DNA of 32,749 nucleotides from an uncultured Caulobacteraceae bacterium (GCA_903872075.1 CAIQJF010000081.1:1-32749), one strand, 5' to 3'; shown: positions 23,805 through 32,566, numbered from the stretch's first letter. Notes: generated by a model from the letters alone, not told the origin. Numbers and translations: made by a program.

Positions 23805-25967
23805 TCAGGTTGGCGCGGCGTCTCCGCCTTGATGAACCTGACGCTTCGCTTTGCCCTTGGGAAGCGTGAAGCGGAAAATCGCGCCGCCGTGGGGAGCGGG
23901 CTCGGCCCAAATCCGTCCGCCGTGGGCTTCGATGATGGACCGTGAAATGGCGAGCCCAAGGCCGGTTCCGCCCACCCGGGTGGTGAAATAGGGTTCGAAC
24001 AGTTTATCGGCGGTGGCCGGTGGGAAGCCGATCCCTGTATCCTGCACCTCGACCCTGACTTTGCCAGGGCGCATGGCGGTGCTTCTCAAAGTCAGGACGC
24101 GCGGCCCTTCCTTCCTCGCGCGCATCGCGTCGATGGCGTTGAGGACGAGGTTGATCAGAACCTGTTGGACCTGAATCCGGTCGCCGAGCACCATGGCTCC
24201 GTGCGGCGAGAGGGCTGTTTCGACCTGCAGGCCGGCCGTCTGCTGTTCGACGCGGGTTAAGGCGAGAACCTCTATGATCGCCTCTTCCAGGTCGAACTCG
24301 AGGTATTGGATTTCACCGCGGGCATGGAAGCTCCGGATGCGCCTGACGACCTGGGTGGCGCGCTCGGTTTCACTGGCGATTCTCTGCAGAGCCGCTTCGG
24401 CCTCGCCCAGGTCGGGTGGGGTCCTGGCCAGCCAGCGAACCGCCGCCGCGCTGTAGGTTTGGATCGCCGAGAGCGGCTGATTGATCTCATGCGAGATGGT
24501 GGCGACCATCTCACCCAGCGCCGCGATCCGCGCAAAGCGGGCTAGTTCGGCCTGAGTGTCCCGCAGCGTCTGCTCCGCGGCGTGGCGGGCGGCGTCCATG
24601 GTCCGCCGTTCCGTGATGTCCCGGCCGATCGTCAGGATGTTGCCGTCGGGCATGACCGTGGACGAATATTCGATCGGAAACGCGGTTCCGTCCCGGCTGC
24701 GCAGGGTCGCCTCTCCGGAGAAGCTGTCCGTGACCTTCAGGGTTGCCAGGCGCGGGCCGATCTTCGACCAGTCGGACTGACCCATCAGATCGAAGAATCG
24801 CCTGCCCACCAGATCGCCGACCTCGCATTGAAGCTTCCGGCAGAGACTGGGGTTCATATCGATGATCCGGGTCTCCCGATCGCAAACCAGGATACCGTCG
24901 CGGAAATGTTCGAAAAGTCGCCTGTAGCGGCCGTCGGCCTCTTTCTGCGTCGCCTCCGCCTTCACGCGGGCGGCTTCCGCCGCCTTGGACGCCGTGACGT
25001 CATGGATGACCGTCATTGTGTAGCCGTCGGGCGTCACGCTGGTTGAATAGGTTATGTCGATAACTTCACCGGCGCGGTTGGGCACGGAGGTCTCGCCGCG
25101 CAGGGTAACGCCGGCGCGGAGACGGTTCATGGCGACGTCGACCTTGGCTCGGCCCGCGTCGTCGAGAAAGTTGACGAGGCGAAGTCCGATGAGTTCCTCT
25201 CGCCGGTAGCCGCTGAGAAGGCACCCGGCCGGATTCACATCGAGGATGCCTTCGTCCCAGTCGGCGATGATGATCGGGTCCGGAGAGCTTTCGAACATCT
25301 GGCGATAGCGCGCATCCGCGGCGTGGCGCGCATCATCAGTCTGTTTCCGGGCTTTGGCCGCGTCGTCGAGTTCCGTAGCGAAGGCCAGCTCGTCTGCCAG
25401 CTTCTGGAACACGGCCAGTTCGTTGGCGCTGAAAGCTTCCGGCGGGCCGGCATAGACGTTCAGGGCGCCGATGACCCGCTCGCCCCTCTTGAACGGGACC
25501 GTCACCGAGGAGCGAATGCCAAAGCGCGCCGCCCGCGCCCGCCAAGGCGCGAAATCGGCCTGCGTCTCGCTGTCTCGCAGGATGACCGAAGTCCCCAGGC
25601 GAATGGCCCGCCCGGTGGGACCTTCGCCCTCGGGAACTGTGTCGGACGCCGAAATATTCAGCCCGTCCGCATAGCCGGCCCCCTCGCCCGCGACGGCGGC
25701 GATTTGAAGCCGGCGATCGGGCGAGTCGTCGAGGAGACCGACCAGCGCCAGCCGATAGGCCCCATCCTGGGTTACCGCCTCGCAGACCTTGGACATGACC
25801 TCAAGCAGGCCGCCGCCGCGGATGAGCGCCGTCAGGGACCGCGCATAGGCGGTCAAAGCCCAGTTCTGCCGGTTGAGCTCCTTCTGGCCTGCGTCCGGCG
25901 CGGCAGAGGACGAGAGCGCGTGATCCATCAGGAGAACAGATTTCGACACTGCGCGGTCCGCCGTCAA
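23805..25967 (-). CDS. Hybrid-sensor histidine kinase, GAF-PAS-PAS-HisKA-HATPase (FixL-like)
   Basis: This soluble sensor kinase has 720 residues. Domains in order are a GAF domain (about 40-205; GIRSSVTVPFKRGERVIGALNVY), a PAS domain (about 220-335; YRQMFESSPDPIIIADW), a second PAS domain (about 350-465; YRRLFEHFRDGILVCDRETRIIDMNPS), HisKA with phospho-acceptor His493 in ATISHEINQPLSA, and HATPase with LINLVLNAIDA (N box), DTGIGF (G1) and GGTGLGLAIS (G2). No transmembrane segment is seen. The FixL-type heme-PAS histidine motif is not evident in either PAS, so oxygen sensing should not be assumed. The signal is unknown. The start is uncertain. A TTG at 25967 overlaps the upstream stop as TTGA, and an ATG lies at 25928; neither has a clear ribosome site. 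It is the likely partner of the regulator at 22955. Confidence 0.92.
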   Translation of the reverse strand: MTADRAVSKSVLLMDHALSSSAAPDAGQKELNRQNWALTAYARSLTALIRGGGLLEVMSKVCEAVTQDGAYRLALVGLLDDSPDRRLQIAAVAGEGAGYADGLNISASDTVPEGEGPTGRAIRLGTSVILRDSETQADFAPWRARAARFGIRSSVTVPFKRGERVIGALNVYAGPPEAFSANELAVFQKLADELAFATELDDAAKARKQTDDARHAADARYRQMFESSPDPIIIADWDEGILDVNPAGCLLSGYRREELIGLRLVNFLDDAGRAKVDVAMNRLRAGVTLRGETSVPNRAGEVIDITYSTSVTPDGYTMTVIHDVTASKAAEAARVKAEATQKEADGRYRRLFEHFRDGILVCDRETRIIDMNPSLCRKLQCEVGDLVGRRFFDLMGQSDWSKIGPRLATLKVTDSFSGEATLRSRDGTAFPIEYSSTVMPDGNILTIGRDITERRTMDAARHAAEQTLRDTQAELARFARIAALGEMVATISHEINQPLSAIQTYSAAAVRWLARTPPDLGEAEAALQRIASETERATQVVRRIRSFHARGEIQYLEFDLEEAIIEVLALTRVEQQTAGLQVETALSPHGAMVLGDRIQVQQVLINLVLNAIDAMRARKEGPRVLTLRSTAMRPGKVRVEVQDTGIGFPPATADKLFEPYFTTRVGGTGLGLAISRSIIEAHGGRIWAEPAPHGGAIFRFTLPKGKAKRQVHQGGDAAPT

Positions 25968-27286
25968 TAGACCGCGGCGCAGGAGCCGACCGTGGACTTG
26001 TCGCCAATGCCTGTGATCGGCATGTCGGTCGTCAAGCTGCGATTGCCCTTCACCACGCTGGGACCAATCAGGCTGCCGAAATCCTGCACGCAGGAATAGG
26101 CGCCGGTGCTGTCCACATAGTTGTTGGTCACAATCGCGCTTCCGTACGCGGACGAATAGGACAGCCGCACCATGGCCGCCGCGGTGGTTTCGGGCTGCTC
26201 CGCGCCGCGGGCGTAGTTGATCACGAAGATGTTGTGGTCCTTCGTGAACGTCGTGTCGGTCCGCGCCACGTCGAGTTTCAACGGCGGGGGCTGGCTGACC
26301 ACCACATGTGTCGAGACCGGCACCACCACCACATTGTTGCGATAGGTGACCGTCGGATAGACTACGGGATGGGCGGGGCAGCCCAGTTCGCAGAGTTCAC
26401 CCCTGGCGCCGCGAGCGTCGGTCGAGGCGATGGCCGAGCCGATGAACACGCTGTTTTCGATGTCCTGCGGCCCGACGTAGTTGCCGGCCAGGGGTGTGGG
26501 CGCGCCGTTGAGTACGACGGTGTAGATCATCACGAACGGTGCGGTCGTGAGACCACTGGCCCCGGCGGCGAGAAGCGGCGCCTGGGATCGCGGATAGTCC
26601 TCGTCGACAAAGTCATTGATCAGGGCCACGCCGGCCACGGTGCCGCCTGCAACCCGGATCATCGCGCCCGCCTTGCCGCCGCAGTTGGCGCCGTTGCGCA
26701 GGCGGCTGTTCGAGATCGTCACCTGGCCCGCGAAATGGGCGTCCACAACGATCGGCGTGCAGCTGTTCGATCCCAGGTCCAGGCCATCGAAGTCGGGATC
26801 CCTGGCCGCGGCGCCGCAGTGGATTTCGGGGCCGCCCATAGGGCTCGAGCGGGGTTTGTAGACGCACCCTTCAGGAAGGGCCGTGGTGGCGGGATCGGCC
26901 CGCCCCGCCAACAGGGCCGGACCGACCCCATAGTCCACGCCTGGCGCGTTCCAGTTCCAGGGATGAGACCCTTTCGCCCAGTGCTGACCGCTCTGGGAGG
27001 CGAAGTCGTAGAAGCTTTCGGCCGAGAAATAGGAGGCGATCAGGAACGCGCCCGTCGCGGTCCTGCATCCATCCTGCTTCCAGCCCGTGTAGTCGCTGCA
27101 CCGTGCGTTCGGGGCGCCGAGGCTGGAGATGACCTGGGTCTGATCCACGGGCGACGTGGTCGTGGCGAGACGGTCCCGCGCCGCCGGCGCGGGGCCGGCG
27201 GCCAGTGCGGCGAGGATCGCCGCGGCGCCGCCCGCGAGCCGGGCGCTGTTCGCCCACCAGGATTTCTGCATTTTGGCGCTTTTCAT
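25964..27286 (-). CDS. Secreted protein, probable right-handed beta-helix
   Basis: I do not recognise a characterised family for this 440-residue protein. It has an N-terminal signal peptide (positive start MKSAKMQKSWW, hydrophobic stretch, cleavage near PAPAARD). Residues about 165-430 contain recurring short strand-Asn patterns (TISNSRLRNG, ENSVFIGSA, YRNNVVVV, DHNIFVI, TNNYVDS, KGNRSL). These are typical of parallel beta-helix proteins such as polysaccharide lyases and surface adhesins. Seven to nine cysteines suggest disulphides. The ATG at 27286 has GGAGG eight bases upstream. Its stop overlaps the possible TTG start of the sensor kinase gene in a TTGA quadruplet. A secreted protein joined to a sensor kinase suggests related function, but this is inference. 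No catalytic residues could be assigned. Confidence 0.7.
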   Translation of the reverse strand: MKSAKMQKSWWANSARLAGGAAAILAALAAGPAPAARDRLATTTSPVDQTQVISSLGAPNARCSDYTGWKQDGCRTATGAFLIASYFSAESFYDFASQSGQHWAKGSHPWNWNAPGVDYGVGPALLAGRADPATTALPEGCVYKPRSSPMGGPEIHCGAAARDPDFDGLDLGSNSCTPIVVDAHFAGQVTISNSRLRNGANCGGKAGAMIRVAGGTVAGVALINDFVDEDYPRSQAPLLAAGASGLTTAPFVMIYTVVLNGAPTPLAGNYVGPQDIENSVFIGSAIASTDARGARGELCELGCPAHPVVYPTVTYRNNVVVVPVSTHVVVSQPPPLKLDVARTDTTFTKDHNIFVINYARGAEQPETTAAAMVRLSYSSAYGSAIVTNNYVDSTGAYSCVQDFGSLIGPSVVKGNRSLTTDMPITGIGDKSTVGSCAAVY

Positions 27287-27624
27287 CGGACCGCCTCCGT
27301 GACTTGGCGGACCATAGAATTTCGCTTCCGCTGATCACAATTGGACGTCGAGAGCGCACCCTAGGATATAGATGTGTTCGGTTCATACTTTGGTTTGCAT
27401 CCGTAATCGCAGGGTCTTAGAAAGCGCCGAAAACGCGGTGCGAACCGCGATACACAGTATAGAGTCATGTAATATTTGGCCCATATTCGTATTCGGAAGG
27501 GATTGTTCCGTCGGTCGAACCGAGTGTTAACTTCGGTGCCAGCGCTTACATCGCGCCGAACGTCCGATCGCGCCGCGGGTGGACGTCCATGTGATGCGGC
27601 GGTTGGCGAGAGCGAGCGGGCGTC
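27287..27624. other. AT-richer intergenic stretch
   Basis: These 338 bases upstream of the beta-helix gene are visibly poorer in GC than the surroundings between about 27300 and 27560. No gene is supported. A perfect inverted repeat CGCGGT-GCGA-ACCGCG lies at 27434-27449. Read on the minus strand it is followed by TTTT, giving a weak terminator-like shape. The region probably holds promoters for the minus-strand beta-helix gene and perhaps for the small gene at 27625. Confidence 0.4.
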
Positions 27625-27912
27625 ATGTCGGAAAATCGCGTGGGCGCTCCGCTCAAGGCCGAAGGCTTCGGCTTGCCGTCGCAACGCGCCCAGGATCTTC
27701 GCCGTGCGCGTGGGACGCCCCGCCACCTGGACATCGCGAAGGTGTTGGCGTGGGCTCCGGGGCTATTGGCCTATCTGGCGTATGGCGCCGCGATCTTGGC
27801 GGTCATCGGATGCCTGATCGGCCAGTCTGTCGCCGAGAATGGCTGGCCGACCGTTCCGCCGTCAGCCGCATTTGGTGCGCCTTCAGTGCACATGAACGGC
27901 GTCATAGGCTGA
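27625..27912 (+). CDS. Possible small membrane protein
   Basis: A 95-residue frame has one hydrophobic segment at about residues 40-69 (LAWAPGLLAYLAYGAAILAV followed by IGCLIG). The N terminus before it is basic, with RRARG. I do not recognise it. The ribosome site is weak (GAGCGGG before the ATG). It lies upstream of the truncated two-partner-secretion gene in the same direction with 244 bases between. It may be a real short inner-membrane protein or a chance frame in a GC-rich region. Confidence 0.35.
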   Translation: MSENRVGAPLKAEGFGLPSQRAQDLRRARGTPRHLDIAKVLAWAPGLLAYLAYGAAILAVIGCLIGQSVAENGWPTVPPSAAFGAPSVHMNGVIG

Positions 27913-28156
27913 TCTCCCGCCGTCCTCCGCGCGCGCCGCCGAGGCCTGTGACCTGGATCGACCTGAAACCCCCGGGCCTTAACGGGCCAAGCGCCGGCGT
28001 CGCGGAACCGAACCGTGTCGTGATCGCCACGGGGCGGCCTCAGAAAGGTCTCAAACCGCCTAGCGCGGCTTAAAATTTTCAATAAACAGGGAGGGTGGAC
28101 TCAGCGCGATCGGCGCTGTGGGACGGCTCGATGACGGCCGAGAGGGGCAACGAAAA

Positions 28157-29347
28157 ATGGTCAAGCAAACGTTGTGGGGCGCCATCGCGACGTCCCGCGC
28201 GCGCCGTTCGGCGCTGGCGGGTTGCGCATCCGTCCTGGCCCTGGCCTCGCATGGTTTTGCTCAGGCGCAGCAAGCCCCCGTCCTGCCCACCGGCGGCCAG
28301 GTCATGGCCGGTGTCGCGTCCATCGGCGCGCCGTCGGGCGGCGCCCTGGTCATCAATCAGACCTCGGCGCGCGCCATCATCGACTGGCAGAGCTTTTCGA
28401 TCGGGGCCGGCGGCCGGGTTGATTTCAACAACGGTAGCGGCGCCACGCTCAGTCGCGTGACCGGCGGCAATCCCTCGTCGATCGCCGGTCAGCTCAACGC
28501 CACCGGATCGCTCTATCTGATCAATCCCGCCGGGATCGTCGTCGACGGAGCCGGCAAGGTGGTGGCCGGCGGCAGTTTCGTCGCCTCGACCCTCGATGTC
28601 ACCGACCCGGCCTTCATGGCCGGCGGCGCCCAGACCTTCGTGGGATCCAGTGGGGGCGATGTCACCAACAACGGCGCCATCCAGGCCGGCGGCGACGCCG
28701 TCCTGATCGGCTATTCCACGAGCAACGCCGGATCGATCACCGCCGGCGGTACAGCGTCCCTCGCCACTGGGACGCGGGTGACGATGCGCCTCGCCGGCGC
28801 CGACGCCCGCATATCCGTGGAAGGCGCGGGCGGCGACTCTGCCAACAGCGGCGCGATCACCGGGGCGATGGCCGAACTGCGCGCCGCCGGCGGCAACGTC
28901 TATGCCCTGGCCGGCGATTCGGGCCTGATCCGCGCCACCGGGGCGTCGACCCGGGCCGGCCATGTGTGGCTGACCGCCGCCAACGGATCTGTGTTCAACG
29001 ACGGCGCCATCAGCGCCGAAGGCGGCGCTGTCGATATCGCCGCGGCCGGGATCGCCAGTACGTCGGGGCGGATCGATGTCAGCGGCGGCGTCGGCGGCGC
29101 GGTCACCGTCAGGGCCGATCAGATCCTCAACCAGTCGGTGATCGACGCCTCCGGCCGCGCCGGCCGAGGCGGCGCCGTGACGCTGGGCTTCACCAGCAAC
29201 TATGTCTCCAGCCTGGGCTCGACGATCCGCGCCGATGCGGCGTCGGGCGCGGCCGGCGCCGTGGCGGTCACGGGCGCGGCGGGCAGCCGGCTGTTCAACT
29301 CCGGGGCCATCGAGGGCGGACCGGGTTCGAGGCGCGGTCCCGGGTGA
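28157..29347 (+). pseudogene. TpsA (filamentous-haemagglutinin-like) exoprotein, truncated
   Basis: This is the 396-residue N-terminal part of a two-partner-secretion exoprotein. After an extended signal peptide (MVKQTLWGAIATSRARR, ending near FAQAQ) comes the TPS domain, which docks on the partner transporter. Its signatures are INQTSARAIIDWQSFSIG, LSRVTGGNPSSIAGQL and LYLINPAGIVVDGAGKV (a variant of the NPNGI motif), then GSFVASTLDV. Beta-helix repeats follow to about residue 390 (GAVTVRADQILNQSVIDASG). The protein stops abruptly at SRRGPG; normal members run for one to several thousand residues. The next bases encode, in another frame, the end of a TpsB barrel. It looks like the survivor of a large deletion. 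The start is the ATG at 28157, with GAGAGGGG upstream. Confidence 0.82.
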
Positions 29348-29733
29348 CGGGGCAGGTCTCGACCGCGAACCTGTTGCCGTCGGAGCAGCTGTCCGCCGCC
29401 GGCCCGGGAGTCGCGCGCGGGTATGATCCGAACGTTGTGCTCGGCTCGCAGGGCGTCCTGGCGTCGCAGGAGATCTGGTCGCCGTGGTTTCACCCGCCGG
29501 GCCGCGCCGGCGCCGCGCAGGTTGGCGTGTTCGTCGAGGGTGGCGCGGTGGGGAACAAGCAGCGACTGCCCGGTGAATCGGCCTGGAACAAGACCGCCTC
29601 CGCCGGGTTGTCGGCCACCTGGAGCCTCGGCCACCGGGTTCAGCTGCGCGCCGACTATGGCTGGCGCCTCCTGGCCTTGCCGGGCGGCGCCCCGCGCGGC
29701 CTTGGACAGATTTCAGCGGTCGTCAGCTATTGA
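29320..29733 (+). pseudogene. TpsB (FhaC/ShlB-type) transporter, C-terminal fragment
   Basis: In the frame of the stop at 29731-29733, about 137 residues match the end of a two-partner-secretion outer-membrane transporter. The match covers a barrel strand (EARSRVTGQVSTANLLPSEQ), the loop-6 motif as ARGYDPN (usually VRGY), a VGVFVEGGAVG strand, and final strands ending in a C-terminal aromatic (GLGQISAVVSY). The POTRA domains and about three quarters of the 16-strand barrel are absent, and no start codon or ribosome site precedes it. It overlaps the end of the truncated TpsA gene in a different frame. It cannot form a working pore. It is a deletion remnant or, less likely, an assembly artefact. 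Confidence 0.75.
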
Positions 29734-29761
29734 CTCGTTTCCCGTCGCCTGCCCAGCCCGC

Positions 29762-30859
29762 CTACTCCCGCAGCACCAGGACCCGGCGGTTGTTGTCGAT
29801 CGACCAGGACTTGAAGCGCCGCAGGAAACTTTGCCCCAGCAGCAGGTTGCCCCGAATGGTGGTGACCGACGCCAGGACATTCTTCACCTCGTGGCCGCCC
29901 ACCTCGATCGAGTGGATGATCACGCGTTCGGAGGGCGTCCTCGACCCGTTCGCCAGTTCGGAAATGCCGGCGCCGCGGTCGTCGGCCTTGGTCATCTTGC
30001 CCATCCGGATCAGAGTCTGCGCTACGTCGAGGGGAATGCAGACATCGCTGGCGCCGCTGTCGACGATGAATTTTAGGCTTATCGCCTCGTCCACCACCGC
30101 CGGCACATAGAGAGCGCCGTTCCTGGCTTCGAGCGCGATCTCGTCCTTTCCACCCGCCGCGGTGGCTGCGCCGGCCGCTGTCTGGGTGTCTGGCACCAGG
30201 CCCAGCTTGCTCCTGATCTGGGCAATCTGGGACGGGAAGTAGGGCGGCTGGCCCTGCTCCGCGAGCGACTGATCGAAGTGCTCCAGAAGCTCGACGGCCT
30301 CCTTGCCCCGGCCCTTCTTCACCAGCTGGTCGGCCAGTGAGCCCCGCACGTCCACCAACGACGGCAGGATCCGAAGGGCGGCGGTGTTCTCGGTGATCGC
30401 GTCGTCGATCCGCCCGATGGTGTTCAGGCTGACGGCGTAATTGGCGTGAAAATCATAGGTGGACACGCCCAGGCGCACGGCCTTTTCGTAGTAGGGGACC
30501 GCGTCCTTATGCTTGCCGTCCTGGGTGAGGATGATGGCCAGGACGGCGGTGGTCGCGCCGTCGTTCGGATAGTTCCGGAGATAGGATCGGTAGTCGGCCT
30601 CGGCGCAGGCGAACTGGCGATTCTTCAGACAGGTTTCCGCATCGCTGAGGTTCGGCTTGGCGCCATGCAGCGCGTCCATTAGCGCCGAGTCGGGGGAGGC
30701 GGCGAAGCCGATGAACGCAACGGCGGCGACCAAGCCCAGGACCCCGCTCCCGATAAGCAGCGGGTTCAGTCCCGGCTTGGCCCGGGACCTCCGCGCGGCG
30801 AACATTGGCGCTGCCTGTGGGCGATCCGCGTCCAGCCCATCCTGATCTTGCTGCGTCAT
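29762..30859 (-). CDS. Membrane-anchored TPR protein with retropepsin-like aspartic protease domain
   Basis: This 365-residue protein begins with a cytoplasmic basic stretch (ARRSRAKPG) and one membrane segment at about residues 33-54, so the rest is periplasmic. TPR units span about residues 70-200 (DYRSYLRNYPNDGATTAVLA, KHKDAVPYYEKAVRLG, then DDAITENTAALRILPS). The C-terminal 130 residues form a retropepsin-like domain with the active-site triad intact as Asp267-Ser-Gly-Ala in FIVDSGAS, and the psi-loop LLLGQSFLRRF near the end. Single-domain forms dimerise to make the two-aspartate site. The start is set at the ATG at 30859, with GGGGGGTG five bases upstream; a GTG two codons earlier is possible. 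It is convergent with the TpsB remnant. Its substrate is unknown. Confidence 0.85.
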   Translation of the reverse strand: MTQQDQDGLDADRPQAAPMFAARRSRAKPGLNPLLIGSGVLGLVAAVAFIGFAASPDSALMDALHGAKPNLSDAETCLKNRQFACAEADYRSYLRNYPNDGATTAVLAIILTQDGKHKDAVPYYEKAVRLGVSTYDFHANYAVSLNTIGRIDDAITENTAALRILPSLVDVRGSLADQLVKKGRGKEAVELLEHFDQSLAEQGQPPYFPSQIAQIRSKLGLVPDTQTAAGAATAAGGKDEIALEARNGALYVPAVVDEAISLKFIVDSGASDVCIPLDVAQTLIRMGKMTKADDRGAGISELANGSRTPSERVIIHSIEVGGHEVKNVLASVTTIRGNLLLGQSFLRRFKSWSIDNNRRVLVLRE

Positions 30860-30927
30860 GATCACCCCCCGGATTTACAGGCTATGGGGCGGTGATCGCC
30901 GCGTCGAGTCTGGCGCCGAACGTCAGC

Positions 30928-32013
30928 CTACAGCGGCGGCAACAGCCGATCGGCCTGGTAGCGGCGCAGCCACTTGGCGAACATCTGCTCGGTGTAGAGC
31001 ACCTCGTTGAAACCGGCGGCGCGGATCTTGATCGACGACATGGCCGACACCCCGCGCGGCGCGGTTGAGCCGCGGGCGAAAGCGAAGTCCGCGAACTGGA
31101 ACGACTGGCCGATGAAGGTCTCTAGCCCCGGCGCGGCCAGGCCGTATTTGGCGCGAATCGTGTCCCAGGCCGCGGCCTCCTTCGGCAGCTCCTCGGCGAA
31201 GGTGAGGGGCTCATCCGGCCCTTCCTCCATGCCCAGGGCCGCGGCGATGCCGGCCCACTGATCCCTGAGCGTGAAGATCTCGCCGTTGGTCAGGTTGAAG
31301 GTCTGGTTGGCCGCGGTGTCGGCCTTGGCCGCCCACTCAAAGGCGCGCGCCATCAGTTCGGTGTCGGTGGCCTCCAGCGCCGCGCCCACGCCGCCCGGAT
31401 AGGCCAGCGGCAGGCCCTTTTCCTTCAGCAGCGCCGCATAGACGCCGATGGCGGCGTTCAGGTTCATCGCCCCGCCGACGGCCATGCCGACCACCAGGGC
31501 GGGCCGGAACACGGTCCAGCTCCACGGCTTGCCGATCTGCTTGGCCTTCAGATAGTCCTCCTGGGCCCAGTAGAAGTTGGGGACATCGCGCCGCTCGTCG
31601 CGATCCTCGCGCGCGCCGATGCGCATCGGCCCCACATGGACGCCGTAGGCCTTGGGGCCCTGCAGCAGGCTGACGTGCCGCAGGGTGGGCGAGGCGCGGT
31701 CCACCGCCTCGATGAGGTTGCGCAGCATCTCGCCGTTCCGGCGGACGTGTTTCGCGTCGGTCCAGCCGGAGACCAGGTCCGGCTCTTCGTGCAGGGCGGC
31801 GAACACCACCTGGGTGACATCGGTCAGACCGCTGAGCGCCTCGGCGCAGGCGGCCTCGTCGGCCAGGTCCACCGGGATGAACCGCGCGCCATAGGTGTCA
31901 TAGGGCCGGCGGCGGGAGACGGCGGTGGTGCGATAGCCCGCCTGGGCGAAATGCTGCATCGCCGCCCGGCCGACGAGGCCGGTGGCGCCGGCGATGAGTA
32001 CGTGTTCGTTCAT
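30928..32013 (-). CDS. PRISE-type short-chain reductase (progesterone 5-beta-reductase/iridoid synthase-like)
   Basis: This NAD(P)-dependent short-chain reductase of the atypical PRISE group has 361 residues. The dinucleotide-binding loop GATGLVG is at residues 9-15, and SRRR (33-36) suggests NADPH preference. The catalytic pair of the group is seen as Lys121 in LQGPKAYG and Tyr148 in VPNFYWAQEDYL, the counterparts of the plant motifs. Plant members reduce activated C=C bonds of enones such as progesterone or 8-oxogeranial; bacterial substrates are mostly unknown. The protein is soluble and full-length. The start at 32013 has only a weak GAGA ribosome site. It stands alone: the gap is 68 bases to the TPR-protease gene and 86 bases to the small secreted gene. 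Confidence 0.9.
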   Translation of the reverse strand: MNEHVLIAGATGLVGRAAMQHFAQAGYRTTAVSRRRPYDTYGARFIPVDLADEAACAEALSGLTDVTQVVFAALHEEPDLVSGWTDAKHVRRNGEMLRNLIEAVDRASPTLRHVSLLQGPKAYGVHVGPMRIGAREDRDERRDVPNFYWAQEDYLKAKQIGKPWSWTVFRPALVVGMAVGGAMNLNAAIGVYAALLKEKGLPLAYPGGVGAALEATDTELMARAFEWAAKADTAANQTFNLTNGEIFTLRDQWAGIAAALGMEEGPDEPLTFAEELPKEAAAWDTIRAKYGLAAPGLETFIGQSFQFADFAFARGSTAPRGVSAMSSIKIRAAGFNEVLYTEQMFAKWLRRYQADRLLPPL

Positions 32014-32099
32014 GGGGTGTTCTCTCGCGAAGACTGACTATGCTTCGGCCGATTTGATGGTCCGGACGCGACGTGCTTCGTTCCGGCGCGGGCGCCGGC

Positions 32100-32429
32100 T
32101 CAGGGCCCACCGGTAGCGTTCGAACTCGCGGTGTCACGCATTCGGTCGATTTCCGCGGTGTCATTGCGGCGGCGGGCGTCCCATTGCGCCTGGGTGGCGC
32201 AGACTTGGCTGGTCATCAGTGAGCCCAGCGCCTTGGTCTCCTCGCAGATCAGCTTGGGTTTTGGCGGTTTTGGTGGTTTGGCGACGCCGGCCGTCGGCGG
32301 TGGTGAGGCGACCGTCGAGGCGCCCTGGGCGGCGACAGGCGGCGTCCCGGACGCCATTGGCGCCGCCGGCTCGGCGGCGACGAGGGAGGGCAGCAGACAC
32401 AGAGCGGCGGCGATAACCCATGCCTTCAT
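32100..32429 (-). CDS. Small secreted protein with Pro-rich linker and cysteine pair
   Basis: This 109-residue protein has a signal peptide (MKAWVIAAALCLLPSLVAAE), a proline/alanine-rich linker to about residue 58 (KPPKPPKPK), and a compact C-terminal segment with Cys62 (LICEETKALGS) and Cys77 (SQVCATQAQWDARRR). The spacing of C-GS-C-T-W is a recurring pattern in small exported alphaproteobacterial proteins of unknown function. The cysteines probably form a disulphide. The ATG at 32429 has GGGGA eight bases upstream. No function is proposed. Confidence 0.78.
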   Translation of the reverse strand: MKAWVIAAALCLLPSLVAAEPAAPMASGTPPVAAQGASTVASPPPTAGVAKPPKPPKPKLICEETKALGSLMTSQVCATQAQWDARRRNDTAEIDRMRDTASSNATGGP

Positions 32430-32566
32430 TGCGTTTCCCCGGAGACCGTCAACAAATCCGGCTCGAACCTATCACGCCTGGAGGGCGGTGACATCCGGGT
32501 GACTCGCCGCGGAGACGCGTCTCCGGGGTCGATCGAGCCCACACGTCGCGGGTATCTTTGAAGGAT

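Noticed and set aside
23707..23869. A 54-codon plus-strand frame with AAGGAG and a TTG start
   Set aside because: The ribosome-site match is good, but the product is short and motif-free and the frame runs into the 3' end of the kinase gene.
28157..29733. A natural single-chain secretion protein (exoprotein fused to its own barrel by a frameshift)
   Set aside because: Only about a quarter of the barrel and no POTRA domain are present, so even a frameshift could not yield a working transporter.
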